The notes under the pieces are model-generated. The model searched no databases. It was not told the origin of the DNA and saw only the letters and a list, made by a program, of their open reading frames with translations. From contig CAWGTF010000011.1 in assembly GCA_963825425.1 (NCBI GenBank), forward strand, positions 248,001-312,000: 64,000 nucleotides of DNA, read 5' to 3'. Numbering within the stretch: position 1 is the stretch's first letter; each line of letters starts with the position of its first letter. The DNA is from PALSA-607 sp963825425. GTDB taxonomy: Bacteria; Actinomycetota; Actinomycetes; Acidothermales; Acidothermaceae. Made by a program: the position numbers and the translations under genes. Shown here piece by piece: positions 8,416 through 18,655 of the stretch.

Positions 8416-9747
8416 ATGACGTCATGGTGGTGCGAGAACGCGTGGCTGCCGCCTGGTCGAGTCGCGTCCCGGGTGTTGATCACGGTCGCCGACGGTCGCA
8501 TCACTGGCGTCGACGCCGATGTCGACCCGCCGTCAACCGCGCAGCGGTTGGCAGGACTGGTGATTCCTGGTCTCGCGAACACGCATTCCCATGCATTCCA
8601 TCGAGCGCTGCGTGGCCGCGCGCAGGTCGGGCGCGGCGACTTCTGGACGTGGCGCAACCAGATGTACTCGGTAGCGGATCGGCTTGATCCGGAGACGTAC
8701 TTGGCGCTGGCGCGAGCGACGTACGTGGAGATGGCGCTGGCCGGCATCACCTGCGTCGGTGAGTTCCACTACGTGCATCATCAGGCCGGTGGCGTGCCCT
8801 ACTCCGATCTCGAATGCCATGGGCGCTGCGCTGATCGAGGCGGCGGCACAGGTCGGCGTCCGGTTGACGTTGCTTGATACCTGCTACTTGGCAGGCGGAA
8901 TAGGCGAACCGCTCTCGCCTGTGCAGCAACGTTTCAGCGATGGCGACGCGGCACGGTGGGCCGCGCGCGTCGCCGAACTTGACGGCGTGCGCAGGTGCGC
9001 ATCGGGGCCGCGATTCATTCGGTGCGTGCGGTGCCGGCAGATCAACTCGGTGAGGTTGCCGACTGTGGCCCGCACTCGCGCCGTCCCGTTGCATTTTCAT
9101 CTGTCCGAACAGCGCGCAGAGAACGATGCCTGCGTCGGGCGCTACGGCGTTACTCCGACGCGGCTGCTTGCCGACTCCGGTGCGTTGGGTGCGGACGCGG
9201 TGGCCGTGCATGCAACGCATCTGACCGCCGACGACATCGCGTTACTTGCGTCGACCTCGACCGGGGTATGTCTGTGCCCGACAACCGAACGCGATCTCGC
9301 CGATGGTATCGGTCCGGCGGGCGCGCTGGCAGCTGCCGGCGTCGCGCTGTCGGTTGGCTCCGATGGCCAGTCGGTTATCGACCTGTTCGAGGAGGCGCGG
9401 GGGATCGAGCTCGATGAGCGGTTGGCGTCTGGCGTGCGCGGGACTTTCGCGGCGTCCGCGCTGCTCGATGCAGCGACGGTCGCCGGGCATCGCGCATTGG
9501 GCTGGCCTGATGCGGGTCAGCTCGCAGTGGGAATGCGTGCTGATCTGGTTGCCGTTGATCTCGCGTCGCGCCGTACTGCGGGCGGTGGGGCTACTGGAGG
9601 AGACGGTCATCTTCGCTGCCTCGGCGTCGGATGTGACCGACGTAATCGTCGACGGAACTGTCGTGGTCAAAGGATCGTCAGCATGTTCGGCTGGGCGACG
9701 TCGGTGTCGCGCTGGCTGCGGCGATCGATGCGGTGACTGGTTCATGA
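8416..9747 (+). CDS. hutF: Formimidoylglutamate deiminase (several frame breaks)
   Basis: An amidohydrolase-superfamily enzyme converting N-formimino-L-glutamate to N-formyl-L-glutamate and ammonia. The metal-binding HxH lies in ANTHSHAFHRALRG. HFHLSEQ, VHATHLT and LSVGSDGQ supply the later conserved ligands. It starts at ATG 8416, just 2 bp after the previous stop. The frame breaks near 8810, 8990, 9065, 9590 and 9669; the segments assemble into one continuous protein of about 440 residues, the normal family size. The TGA at 9745-9747 overlaps the hutI start as ATGA. With HutF present, the pathway runs through formylglutamate rather than directly to glutamate plus formamide. Confidence 0.85.
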
Positions 9748-10908
9748 CGACGACGCTGATCGACAACATCGGGTTGCTCGTCACGAACGATCCAAGTGGC
9801 GGTGACGGATCGGCCCTTGGCATCGTGCGCGATGCCGCGATGGTCATCGAGGCCGATCGGGTGATGTGGGTCGGGCGACGCGCACGTGCACCGGAGGCTG
9901 ATGCACGGGTCGACCTCGATCGGCAGACGGTGGTGCCGGGTTTCGTCGACAGTCACAGCCATCTGATCTTCGCGGCCGATCGCGCGGAGGAGTTCGTTTC
10001 GCGGATGGCCGGAACCCCTTACACCGCAGGCGGTATCGCGGCGACTCTCATCGCGACGCGCGAGGCGAGCGATGACACACTTCGCTTGAACGCCTCGCGA
10101 TTGGTTGCCGAGATGACGTCGTCGGGTACGACGACTGTCGAAATCAAGAGCGGGTACGGACTCACGACGGACGACGAGGTGCGCGGCCTTGCGATCGCGC
10201 ATTCGTTGACCTCGGAATCGACGTTCCTCGGCGCACACGTCGTCCCGATCGAGTTTCAGGGTCGCCGCGACGACTACGTCTCGCTTGTCGCCGGCTCGAT
10301 GCTCGACGCGTGCGCTCCTGCGGCTCGGTGGATCGACGTGTTCTGCGATCGCGGCGCGTTCGATGTCGACGAGGCGCGGGTGATTCTGCAGGCAGGTGTC
10401 GCTCGGGGCCTGTTGCCTCGCCTGCATGCGCACCAGCTGGAGCGAACCGGGGCGGTGCAACTCGGCGTCCAGCTTGATGCGGCGTCGGTCGACCACTGCA
10501 ACCACATGAACGATGCGGACGTCGATGCGCTCGCCGGGTCTGCGACTGTCGCGACCGTGTTGCCGGGCGCCGACTTTTCGACCCGCAGCGGGTACGCAGA
10601 TGCACGGCGGATGATCGACGCGGGTGTGGTTGTCGCGTTGGCTACGGACTGCAACCCCGGATCGTCGTACACGACGAGCATGCCGTTCTGCATCGCTGTC
10701 GCGGTTCGTGACATGCATCTGACGCCGGCCGAGGCGTTGTGGTCGGCAACTGCTGGTGGTGCGCGCGCGTTGCGGCGCGACGACATCGGCGTTCTGGCGG
10801 TCGGTAAGAGGGCCGACTTCGCAGTCGATCGCTGCACCGTCTTACGTGCATCTCGCCTATCGACCCGGAGTAGCGCTCGTCAGTGCGACCTGGAAGTCCG
10901 CTCGGTAG
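9744..10908 (+). CDS. hutI: Imidazolonepropionase (frame broken near 10828)
   Basis: Third step of histidine degradation: hydrolysis of 4-imidazolone-5-propionate to N-formimino-L-glutamate. It is a metal-dependent amidohydrolase: DSHSHLIFAADRAEEF carries the HxH, and EIKSGYGL, HAHQLE and LATDCNPGSS are family signatures. The frame stays open to 10967, but the expected C-terminus (ending SATWKSAR) is read in the next frame and stops at 10906-10908. A break near 10828, where GATCGCTGCA may lack one GC, restores it. Translation is coupled to hutF by the ATGA at 9744. It is the last gene of the operon. Confidence 0.9.
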
Positions 10909-11024
10909 CTGCGCGACACCGCACGCGCGGCCACCTACGCGACTTGCAGTTGTGCACATGCCGGTAGTTCGTGCACAGCTTTCGAGGTGCGAACGTTCGG
11001 TCGGAAAGTGTCGGTGGGGGTGGA

Positions 11025-11030
11025 TAGCTT
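11025..11030 (+). promoter_or_regulatory. Leaderless-type -10 box (TAGCTT) for the DUF222-HNH gene
   Basis: TANNNT ends 6 nt before the ATG at 11037 and no ribosome-binding site is present, so transcription probably starts at or next to the start codon. Confidence 0.55.
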
Positions 11031-11036
11031 GCTTGC

Positions 11037-12366
11037 ATGTTGGTCGCCGAGGTTGATGTCGCCGGGGATGTGTTGCCGGACGTCGATGGCTGGGCGTCGT
11101 TGGAGGATCTGCTGGAGTTCGAGCCTGGTCCGTCGATGATCGGGTACTTGTCGCGCCTGGACGTCGCAGCCTCGATGAGCGGTCGGCGTCGGTGGTGTTG
11201 GAGTTGCTGGGAGCGCCAGCAGGCGTGGCTCGCGGAGCTTGCGGTGCGGGTGACGGCTCGGTTGGCGGGTCCGACGCCGCCACCGGATCCGGAGAGTAAG
11301 GATCCGTTGGGCCGCGACAGCATCGACTCGGGCGCCAACCTGGTGGCCGCCACGTTGGGGATGACCACCGGTGGGGCGCAGACCCGGGTTGATGTGGCGC
11401 GGGTGATCACCGAATCGCTGCCCGCGTGCCGGTTGGCGATGGCGGCCGGGTTCATGAGCTACCGGCAAGCGTGGATCGTGGCGGAGGCGGTCACGCTCGC
11501 CGGGCTTGGTCAGCTCGGGGTCGCCGCGGTCGATGCGCGGGTCGCCTCGGTGGTCAAGGGTCAAAGTTGGGCCGGGTTTCGGCGCACCCTGCGCCGCGCG
11601 GTGCTGGCCGCGAATCCGGATCTGGTGCTCGCCGAACACGCGCGGGCGGTGAAGTTCCGCTCGGTGGACAAGGTCGACTTCCCCGACGCGGTGATGAGCC
11701 AACTACAGATCACCATGTCCGCGATCGACGCCCAAACGGTGTGGCTCGGCCTGGACGCGACCGCGACCCAGTTACAGGCCGCGGCCAGGGCGGCCGGGCT
11801 GGCTCGATGAGGGCATCGACGCCTACCGCGCTGAAGCGCTGCTCGCCTGGGCGAACAATGCGCTGGCCGACCCGAAGGCACCCCGGCGGCACGGGCGCCG
11901 CCAGCAGGTCCAGTTCATCACCGACCTCCCGAGCCTGCTCGGGCTGGCCGACAACCCCGCCGAGCTGCTCGGCTACGGCCCGATCCCGGCCGCCCTGGTC
12001 CGCGACCGGGCCGCCCAAGCGGACTGGCTGCGGCTCGTCGTCGACCCGGTCACCGGCTACCTACTCGACTACGGCACCGTCATCTACCGACCACCCGCCG
12101 AACTCGCCGACTTCGTGATGGCCCGCGACCGGCGCTGCCGGTTCCCCGGCTGCAACACCCGCGCCACGTACTGCGACATCGACCACAACATCCCCGCCCC
12201 CCGCGGCGACACCTCAGCGGCCAACTGCTGCTGTCTCTGCCGGCGCCATCACCGGCTGAAAACCTTCGGCGACTGGACCGTCAAACTCCAACCCGACGGC
12301 TCCTGTTTGTGGACCTCACCTTGCGGCCGCCAATTCGTCTCCGACCCACCACCCCAACTCGACTGA
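11037..12366 (+). CDS. DUF222 / HNH endonuclease protein (13E12 repeat family; one frame break)
   Basis: An actinobacterial 13E12-type protein of about 440 residues. An N-terminal helical DUF222 region is followed by a C-terminal HNH nuclease domain with CRFPGC, DIDH and LCRRHH, the Cys and His set expected for a zinc-stabilised HNH fold. These genes occur in many dispersed copies in some actinobacteria and are treated as selfish or mobile-like; their targets are unknown. The frame breaks near 11800, where CTGGCTCGAT fits CTGGCGCTCGAT with one GC lost. It has its own leaderless-type promoter and is unrelated to the hut operon upstream. No terminal repeats were seen. Confidence 0.85.
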
Positions 12367-12375
12367 AGTCGCGAG

Positions 12376-13431
12376 CTAACGGGTTGGGCTCGACAGTTCG
12401 AGCTGCCATTCGCGCCAGCGCTCGACGGCCCGAAATCCGATGGCCTCGTTGATCGCCACCATGTGGTCGTTGATCGCTGCGTTCCATGTGTTCAGCATCT
12501 GCACGGCTGGTCGCCGGGTTCGCAAGAACTCGAGGTTGGCGAGCTTCACCAACATGCCCAATCGGTGTCCGCGATGAGACGGCAACACGATGGTCGCCCA
12601 CTGATAGGCAATGTCGGGCTGCGCGGATGCCACGCCAATGTCGGTCAGTGCCACGATCTGTCCCGACGGCTCGTGCCGCGCGGCGGTACATAGAACCACT
12701 TGTCCGCTGGCGGCGACTCGCTGCTCCCGCTCGCGATAGCGGTCTGGGGTCCATAGTTCGGGTTCCCAGTCGAGCTCCTCAAGCGGGGCGTCGATCGTCA
12801 TGCGGGAGTTCAACACGACGAGGTCGTCGATGAACTCCGCGGGCGCCGGACCTTCCCACTGGATCAGTGAGTAGTCCGTTGAGTGCGCTGCCGCATCTTC
12901 CTTCAGCCGCGACAGCTGGGCGTCGTCGCGTTCCTCGATTCGCAGCAATCGGCGAACCTCAGACGTGACCGGCCGGGCGCCGGCGCGGGTCGCGAAGAGT
13001 ACGCCGGCTGGCTGGTTGGACAGAGACGCGGGAGCACCGAGCGGCAGTGGTTCGCAAATGTCGCCGATCAAGCGGGTTCGGCTGTGCATTCGCGCGCGTG
13101 TGGTGACGTGCCGCAGCATCGCCGTGCCGTGGCCGCACCGCCGAAACGCGGGGCGAGTGCACACGTTGACCACCGCGTTGTCAACGTTGTCGAGCAGCGG
13201 CAGGCGCAGGTCACCGAGGACGACGGGTGTGTTCAAGCCCGACTCGGTTCCGAGGTACCCGAGCCACAACTCGTGGTGTTCGTCGCTTCGAGTTGACTCG
13301 ATCCGCTCGTAGACCTCCTGAACAGGATCTGCCGGCATCTCGTAGTAGTCCGCTTCGGAGCAATCCTGCGCGATCTGGTGCCATCGGTCAGCCGCCTCGC
13401 GGGTGGTCACCCGCTCGATGACAGTTCTCAT
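12376..13431 (-). CDS. Tandem GNAT-family N-acetyltransferase
   Basis: 351 residues with two GNAT folds, similar in layout to mycothiol-synthase-like and other double-GNAT proteins. The C-terminal half has the better acetyl-CoA loop (VLPSHRGHRLGMLVK, about residues 280-294). The N-terminal half has a degenerate one (RPAFRRCGHGTAML). The acceptor substrate cannot be predicted. The ATG at 13431 is preceded at six nucleotides by TAGAGA, close to the leaderless -10 pattern seen elsewhere in the window. It is convergent with the DUF222-HNH gene and divergent from the pot operon. The frame is intact. Confidence 0.75.
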   Translation of the reverse strand: MRTVIERVTTREAADRWHQIAQDCSEADYYEMPADPVQEVYERIESTRSDEHHELWLGYLGTESGLNTPVVLGDLRLPLLDNVDNAVVNVCTRPAFRRCGHGTAMLRHVTTRARMHSRTRLIGDICEPLPLGAPASLSNQPAGVLFATRAGARPVTSEVRRLLRIEERDDAQLSRLKEDAAAHSTDYSLIQWEGPAPAEFIDDLVVLNSRMTIDAPLEELDWEPELWTPDRYREREQRVAASGQVVLCTAARHEPSGQIVALTDIGVASAQPDIAYQWATIVLPSHRGHRLGMLVKLANLEFLRTRRPAVQMLNTWNAAINDHMVAINEAIGFRAVERWREWQLELSSPTR

Positions 13432-13513
13432 GCCCCGTCTCTAGCAGGTGGCTGCGGGCGGGGCGACCGAGTTTTCGAGGTGGGAACGGATCCGTTGGCA
13501 ATCTGGCAGCTCT

Positions 13514-13530
13514 GCGCCGAAATTCGGCGC
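13514..13530. promoter_or_regulatory. Palindrome GCGCCGAA-A-TTCGGCGC upstream of the pot operon
   Basis: Perfect 8-bp arms around a single base, further flanked by CTCTG and CAGAG that can extend the symmetry. It lies between the divergent acetyltransferase and potA, about 95 bp before the potA start and upstream of a TATCGT -10-like box at 13562. It is a candidate operator for either gene. Confidence 0.5.
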
Positions 13531-13607
13531 CCAGAGTCCACACGCGCAACTGATTCCGCGCTATCGTGCGTCCCTGGTCGCACTGCGAACGCGGAGGATC
13601 TTGCGAG

Positions 13608-14705
13608 GTGGCGATGGCTGCGGTGTCGCCCGGGACCGAGGTCGAACACGGACGCCCGGCCGTTCGCCTGCGTGGGCTCCGCAAGACCTTCGGCTCGGTG
13701 GTGGCCGTCGATCACGTCGACCTCGACGTCTACGACGGCGAGTTCCTGACGCTGCTCGGACCTTCGGGATCTGGGAAGACCACCGTGCTGCGAATGATCG
13801 CCGGCTTCGAGCTGCCGACAGACGGCCGCGTCGAGCTCGGCGGCGTCGACGTCACCACCCGGCCGCCGTTCGACCGTGATGTCAACACCGTCTTCCAGGA
13901 CTACGCGCTCTTCCCGCACATGTCGGTGCAAGAAAACGTCGAGTACGGGCTGCGGGTTCGCAAGGTGGATCGCCGGGAGCGTCGCAATCGGGCCGACCTG
14001 GCACTGGAGAGCGTCCGGCTCGGTGGCTACGGCAAGCGCCAGCCCGGCGAGCTGTCGGGCGGCCAGCGGCAACGCGTCGCCCTGGCGCGAGCCCTGGTCA
14101 ACAGCCCCAAGGTGCTGCTGCTCGACGAGCCGCTCGGGGCGCTCGACCTGAAGCTGCGTGAACAGATGCAGGTCGAGCTGAAGGGCATCCAGCGCGAGGT
14201 TGGCATCACCTTCATCTTCGTGACGCACGACCAACAGGAAGCGCTCACGATGTCTGACCGCATCGCCGTCTTCCACCTCGGTCGGATCGAGCAGGTCGGT
14301 CCGCCCGCTGAGGTCTACGAGCGACCGCAAACGGAGTTCGTCGCCAGTTTCGTCGGCACCTCCAATCTGCTGCGTGGCGAGGTTGCCCGGAGGATCCTCG
14401 GGCGCGACGGCGTCTGGAGCGTGCGGCCGGAGAAGATTTGGGTCCTTGACCCAGAGGCAGTCGCCAGACCAGGTGATCGATCGGCGTCCGGTGTTGTGCG
14501 GGAGGTCGTCTACGTCGGCGATGTCACGAGATTCGTCGTCGCGCTCGACGCCGGCGGCGAACTCGTAGCGCTGCAGCAAAACCTCGAGACCTCGTCGTCC
14601 GATGTGCTGGCTTTCCGCGGACGGCGGGTGGCTCTGGCATGGCGGCCTGATCACGAGTTCTCGGTAGTGAATTCCGCGGGCAGCCCGCCCGCGGGCGGCG
14701 TTTGA
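13608..14705 (+). CDS. potA: Spermidine/putrescine-type ABC transporter ATPase
   Basis: The ATPase of a polyamine-type importer. Walker A is GPSGSGKT, the signature is LSGGQRQRVALARAL, Walker B is VLLLDEPLGALD and the switch His is in FVTHDQQEA. A C-terminal TOBE-like domain follows (from about residue 250), typical of PotA-type ATPases. GTG 13608 lies 11 nt after GGAGG (13592-13596); ATG 13614 is the alternative start. The frame is intact, 365 residues. The stop is 17 bp before the binding-protein gene, and the order A-D-B-C with short or overlapping junctions marks a single operon. The exact polyamine is not determined by the sequence. Confidence 0.9.
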   Translation: MAMAAVSPGTEVEHGRPAVRLRGLRKTFGSVVAVDHVDLDVYDGEFLTLLGPSGSGKTTVLRMIAGFELPTDGRVELGGVDVTTRPPFDRDVNTVFQDYALFPHMSVQENVEYGLRVRKVDRRERRNRADLALESVRLGGYGKRQPGELSGGQRQRVALARALVNSPKVLLLDEPLGALDLKLREQMQVELKGIQREVGITFIFVTHDQQEALTMSDRIAVFHLGRIEQVGPPAEVYERPQTEFVASFVGTSNLLRGEVARRILGRDGVWSVRPEKIWVLDPEAVARPGDRSASGVVREVVYVGDVTRFVVALDAGGELVALQQNLETSSSDVLAFRGRRVALAWRPDHEFSVVNSAGSPPAGGV

Positions 14706-14722
14706 GTCACGAGGGAGTACCC

Positions 14723-15930
14723 ATGCGGCACCCGAAGGTGTTCGGCCTCACCGCGATCGCGGCGAGCGTCGTGTTGCTCATCAGCTCATGCAGTTCGTCG
14801 AAGTCGAGCTCGGCTGCGGGCGCCAGTGGCTCGCGGGCGGCGCCGCCCAAGGAGTCGATGCTGCAACGCGCTCGGCAAGGGTGAGGGCGCGCTGAACATC
14901 ATCGTGTGGGCTGGGTACGCCGAAGACGGTTCTGATGACAAGACCGTCGACTGGGTGCATCCGTTCGAAAAGGCGACCAGCTGCAAGGTGAACGCGAAGG
15001 TCGGCAACACCTCCGACGAGATGGTCACCTTGATGAAGACCGGGCAGTACGACGGGGTCTCCGCATCGGGTGACGCAACACTGCGACTCATCTACGGCGG
15101 AGACGTCGCGCCGGTGAACACTTCGCTGGTGCCGAACTACGCGACGATCTCGACGTTCCTGAAGGACCCAGCCGTGGAACTCGGTCAACGGCCAGATGTA
15201 CGGCATCCCCCACGGGTGGGGCGCGAACGTGTTGATGTGGAACCCGAAGGTCGTGACGACGGCCCCGACGTCGTGGAGTTCGGTCTTTGACCCGAGCTCG
15301 CCGTACAAGGGCAAGATCACGGCGTACGACTCACCGATCTACATCGCCGACGCTGCCCTCTACCTGGAGAAGACACAGCCAAGCCTGAAGATCACCAACC
15401 CGTACGCGCTCGACCAGACCCAGTTCAATGCAGCGGTCTCGTTGCTGAAGACGATGAAGGCGAACTGGAGCCGTCCGTGGGCGGCGTACACCGACGAGGT
15501 CCAGGACTTCGAGAGTGGCGCAACGGCGATCGGCACGGCGTGGCAGATCAACGCCAACTTGATCAACGGTGACAAGAAGGTGACGGTCGACACGACGGTG
15601 CCGGCCGAGGGCGCGACCGGGTGGTCCGACACCTGGATGGTCTCGTCGAAGGCAGCGCACCCGAACTGCATGTACGAGTGGATGAACTGGATCACCTCGC
15701 CCGAGACCAACGCAGCCGTTGCTCAGTGGTTCGGTGAAGCACCGGCACAGACGAAGGCGTGTGCAATCGCGGCGGCCGGCTTCTGTGACCAGTTCCACGC
15801 ACTCGACGCCGCGTACGCGTCGAAGATCTCGTACTGGACCACGCCGACGACGCAATGCCTCGACGGTCGCGGCAACATCTGCGTCGACTATTCGCAGTGG
15901 ACGCAGGCCTGGACGACGATCAAGGGGTGA
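14723..15930 (+). CDS. potD: Polyamine-type ABC transporter substrate-binding lipoprotein (two frame breaks)
   Basis: The extracytoplasmic binding protein for the importer. A basic N-terminus, a hydrophobic stretch and the lipobox LISSC predict a lipid-anchored protein, followed by a Ser/Ala-rich linker. The mature part has the PotD/PotF-like fold, with NIIVWAGY at its start, SGDATLRLIYGGDVAPV and IPHGWGANVLMWN. The frame breaks near 14865 (CAACGCGCTC, one GC pair short) and near 15178 (GCCGTGG). The start ATG 14723 has GAGGGAG about 8 nt upstream. The TGA overlaps the potB start as GTGA. Confidence 0.87.
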
Positions 15931-16830
15931 CCGCTCCTTCGACAAGGACGGCGGGGACGCCGACAGCCAGACGGCTGTCGGCGTTCCTCTACCGTCATGA
16001 ACGGCTGCGATTAGCGGGCCTGCTCACTCCGCCGGTGCTGTGGCTCGTCGTCCTCTATCTCGGATCTCTCGGCGTCATGCTCGTGAGCTCGCTGTGGAGC
16101 GTCGACAGTTTCACCGGCGACCTGGTGAAGAAGACGTCGTTCGCGAACTACCACATCCTGTTCACGCAAAGCGTGTACCGCACGGTCGCGTTGCGCACCG
16201 TCGGCATCGCACTTGGGGTCACCGTCATCGACCTCCTGCTTGCGTTGCCACTGGCGCTCTTCATCTCCAAGGTCGTGCGAAGCCGGCGCGTGCGGTACGC
16301 GTTGCTGATCATGGTGACGATGCCGCTGTGGGCTTCGTACCTGGTGAAGGGCTACGCCTGGCGCATCATGTTCGACAAGGGCGGTGTCATCGACTGGACG
16401 CTGTCGCCGCTCGGGCTGCACGGGCCCGGGTCTCGGCATCACGGCGACAGTGGTGGCACTTGCCTATTTGTGGCTGCCCTACATGGTGTTGCCCGTCTAC
16501 GCCGGCCTTGAGCGATTGCCGGCTTCGCTGCTCGAGGCATCCGCCGACCTTGGCGCAACCACGCCGCGAACGTTGCGATCCGTGGTGCTTCCGCTGCTTA
16601 TCCCGTCGATCGCCGCCGGTTCCATCTTCACGTTCTCACTGACGCTCGGCGACTACATCATGGTGAAGATCGTCGGCGGCACCACGCAGATGTTTGCCAA
16701 CATCGTCTACGACAACGTGGGCGTCGCGGGCAACCTGCCGTTCGCCGCAGCGGCCGCGGTCTTCCCGATCGTCGTGGTCGTGGCCTACCTCTTCGCGGTC
16801 CGCCGCACCGGCGCGCTCGAGAACCTTTAG
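15927..16830 (+). CDS. potB: Polyamine-type ABC transporter permease 1 (one frame break)
   Basis: An inner-membrane permease with about six transmembrane helices. The cytoplasmic EAA loop that contacts the ATPase reads EASADLGATTPRTLRSVVLP. The N-terminal 40 residues are basic and cytoplasmic. The frame changes near 16425 (GGGCCCGGGTCTC); after correction the protein is about 300 residues, normal for PotB. It starts at GTG 15927 within the GTGA that ends potD, so translation is coupled. It is followed 11 bp later by the second permease. Confidence 0.87.
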
Positions 16831-16841
16831 GCGGTGCGACG

Positions 16842-17655
16842 ATGACCTTCAGCAGGCGAGCCAGGGTGATGTTCGCGTGCGTCGCCGCAATCGCGTTGGC
16901 CTTCATCTATGCGCCGCTGATCGTCGTCCTCGTCAATTCCTTCAATGTCTCGAAGGTGTTTTCGTGGCCACCGCGCGGATTCACGCTCTCGTGGTGGGAC
17001 AAGGCTCTGGTGAACCACGGTGTGCGCGAGGCGGTCCTGACCAGTGTCAAGGCGGGCCTCGGCGCGACCGCGATCGCCCTTGTGCTGGGTTCGACGTTCG
17101 CCGCCGCTGTCGTGCGCTACCACTGGTTCGGTCGCGACGCGTTGAGCCTCGTCGTGATTCTGCCGATCGCCCTGCCCGGAATCGTGACCGGCATCGCGCT
17201 CAACTCCGCCTTTCGCACCGTGCTCGTACCGCTCGGCATTTCGTTTGGACTGTTCACCGTCGTCCTCGGGCACGCCACGTTTTGCATCGTCGTGGTGTTC
17301 AACAACATTGCGGCTCGACTGCGACGAACCGGCAGTTCGCTGCAAGAGGCTTCGATGGATCTCGGCGCATCGAGCTGGCAGACGTTTCGCTTCGTGACCC
17401 TTCCCGGCGGTGCGTTCGGCGCTCGTCGCGGGCGCACTGCTGGCGTTTGCGCTGTCATTCGACGAGATTGTCGTCACCTCCTTCACCGCGGGTCCCGGCA
17501 TACAGACGCTGCCGCAGTGGATCTTCAACAATCTGTTCCGGCCTAACCAGGCGCCGATCGTCAACGCGGTCGCGGCCGCACTCGTCGTCCTGTTCGTCAT
17601 CCCGGTCTACCTCGCCCAGCGGCTCTCTGAGGGCGGCTCCGGCGGTCGCATCTGA
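16842..17655 (+). CDS. potC: Polyamine-type ABC transporter permease 2 (one frame break)
   Basis: The second permease of the heterodimer. The EAA loop is EASMDLGASSWQTFRFVTLP, followed by the expected SALVAGALLAFALSFDEIVV helix after a frame change near 17405 (CCCGGCGGTGCG). The characteristic TSFTAGPGIQTLPQWIF near the C-terminus is typical of PotC. The corrected length is about 270 residues. It is the last gene of the operon; the next gene, an aldo/keto reductase, starts 126 bp downstream and is probably separate. Confidence 0.87.
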
Positions 17656-17781
17656 GGTAGCCGCCCTTACCGCGGAGTGTCGTCGCGATGATCGGAATGC
17701 CGGAGTGTTCGATACGTTGAGGATGGGCAGGTGTTCGAACGCAGGCTCGCGCCACATCGAACGAGACGGGATTTCCTCCAG

Positions 17782-18655
17782 ATGCGCTACCGCAAGGTCG
17801 GGCGAGGCGTCGATACGTTCACGGTGAGTGCGATCGGTCTGGGTGAGATGCCGTTGTCGGTCGCCGGCCGACCGGATCGCGCCCAGGCGGTTCGAACCAT
17901 CCACGCTGCACTCGACGCGGGCATGACCTTCATCGATACCGCCGACTCCTACTGCCTCAACGCCAGCGAGGTTGGTCATGGCGAGCGGCTGGTTTCCGCC
18001 GCGTTGGCCTCCTACGGGTCTGACACGACCGGCATCTTGGTGGCGACCAAGGGCGGCCACACGCGGGGTCTCGACGGCTCGTGGAGCGTCGATGGGCGGC
18101 CGGAGTACCTGAAGCGAGCGGCCGAGCACTCGCTCAAGGCACTCGGCGTCCCGGCCATCGGTCTGTATCAGTTCCACCGTCCTGACCCGCGGGTGCCGTA
18201 CGCCGACAGCATCGGCGGCATCAAGGAGTTGCTCGACGAAGGCAAGATCCTGCTCGCCGGCATTTCGAACGCGAACGTCACCCAGATTGCGCTGGCGGAC
18301 CGCATTCTCGATGAGCGGCTTGCGGTTGTGCAGAACCAGTTCGCGCCGAACTTCCGCTCGTCCGAGGGTGAGTTGAACTACTGCCGCGAGAACGGGATCG
18401 CGTTCCTGCCGTGGAGTCCGCTCGGCGGCATCGGTAACGCCAGCGGCATCGAGCGGCGGTACCCGGCGTTCGTCAAGGTCGCTGCGGCTCGTGGCATCAC
18501 CGCTCAGCAGGCCACGCTTGCGTGGATGCTGGCGAAGGGCGCAAAACGTGATTCCGATCCCCGGCTCGAGCCGACCGGAGACGGCGGTCGCGTCCGCCGC
18601 CGCCGTTGACATCGAGTTGACTGTCGAGGAAGTCGCCTTGCTGGACGCGACATGA
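17782..18655 (+). CDS. Aldo/keto reductase (frame broken near 18543)
   Basis: An NAD(P)H-dependent oxidoreductase with a TIM barrel. FIDTADSY carries the catalytic Asp and Tyr, VATKGGHTRG the Lys, and LYQFHRPDP the His region. The substrate is unknown. ATG 17782 is the likely start, since GTG 17731 would add a basic N-terminus not typical of the family. The frame changes near 18543 (GCAAAACGTG), after which VIPIPGSSRPETAV, the conserved cofactor-binding end, is read; the TGA then lies at 18653-18655. That stop overlaps the next start as ATGA, so the two oxidoreductases are co-translated. Confidence 0.82.

Noticed and set aside
3855..10908. Calling the hut genes pseudogenes
   Set aside because: All catalytic motifs are conserved and the same kind of break affects essential genes throughout the window, so sequencing indels are the better explanation.
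10990..10999. Palindrome CGAACGTTCG as a LexA (SOS) box before the DUF222-HNH gene
   Set aside because: Actinobacterial SOS boxes have four bases between GAAC and GTTC; here there are none.
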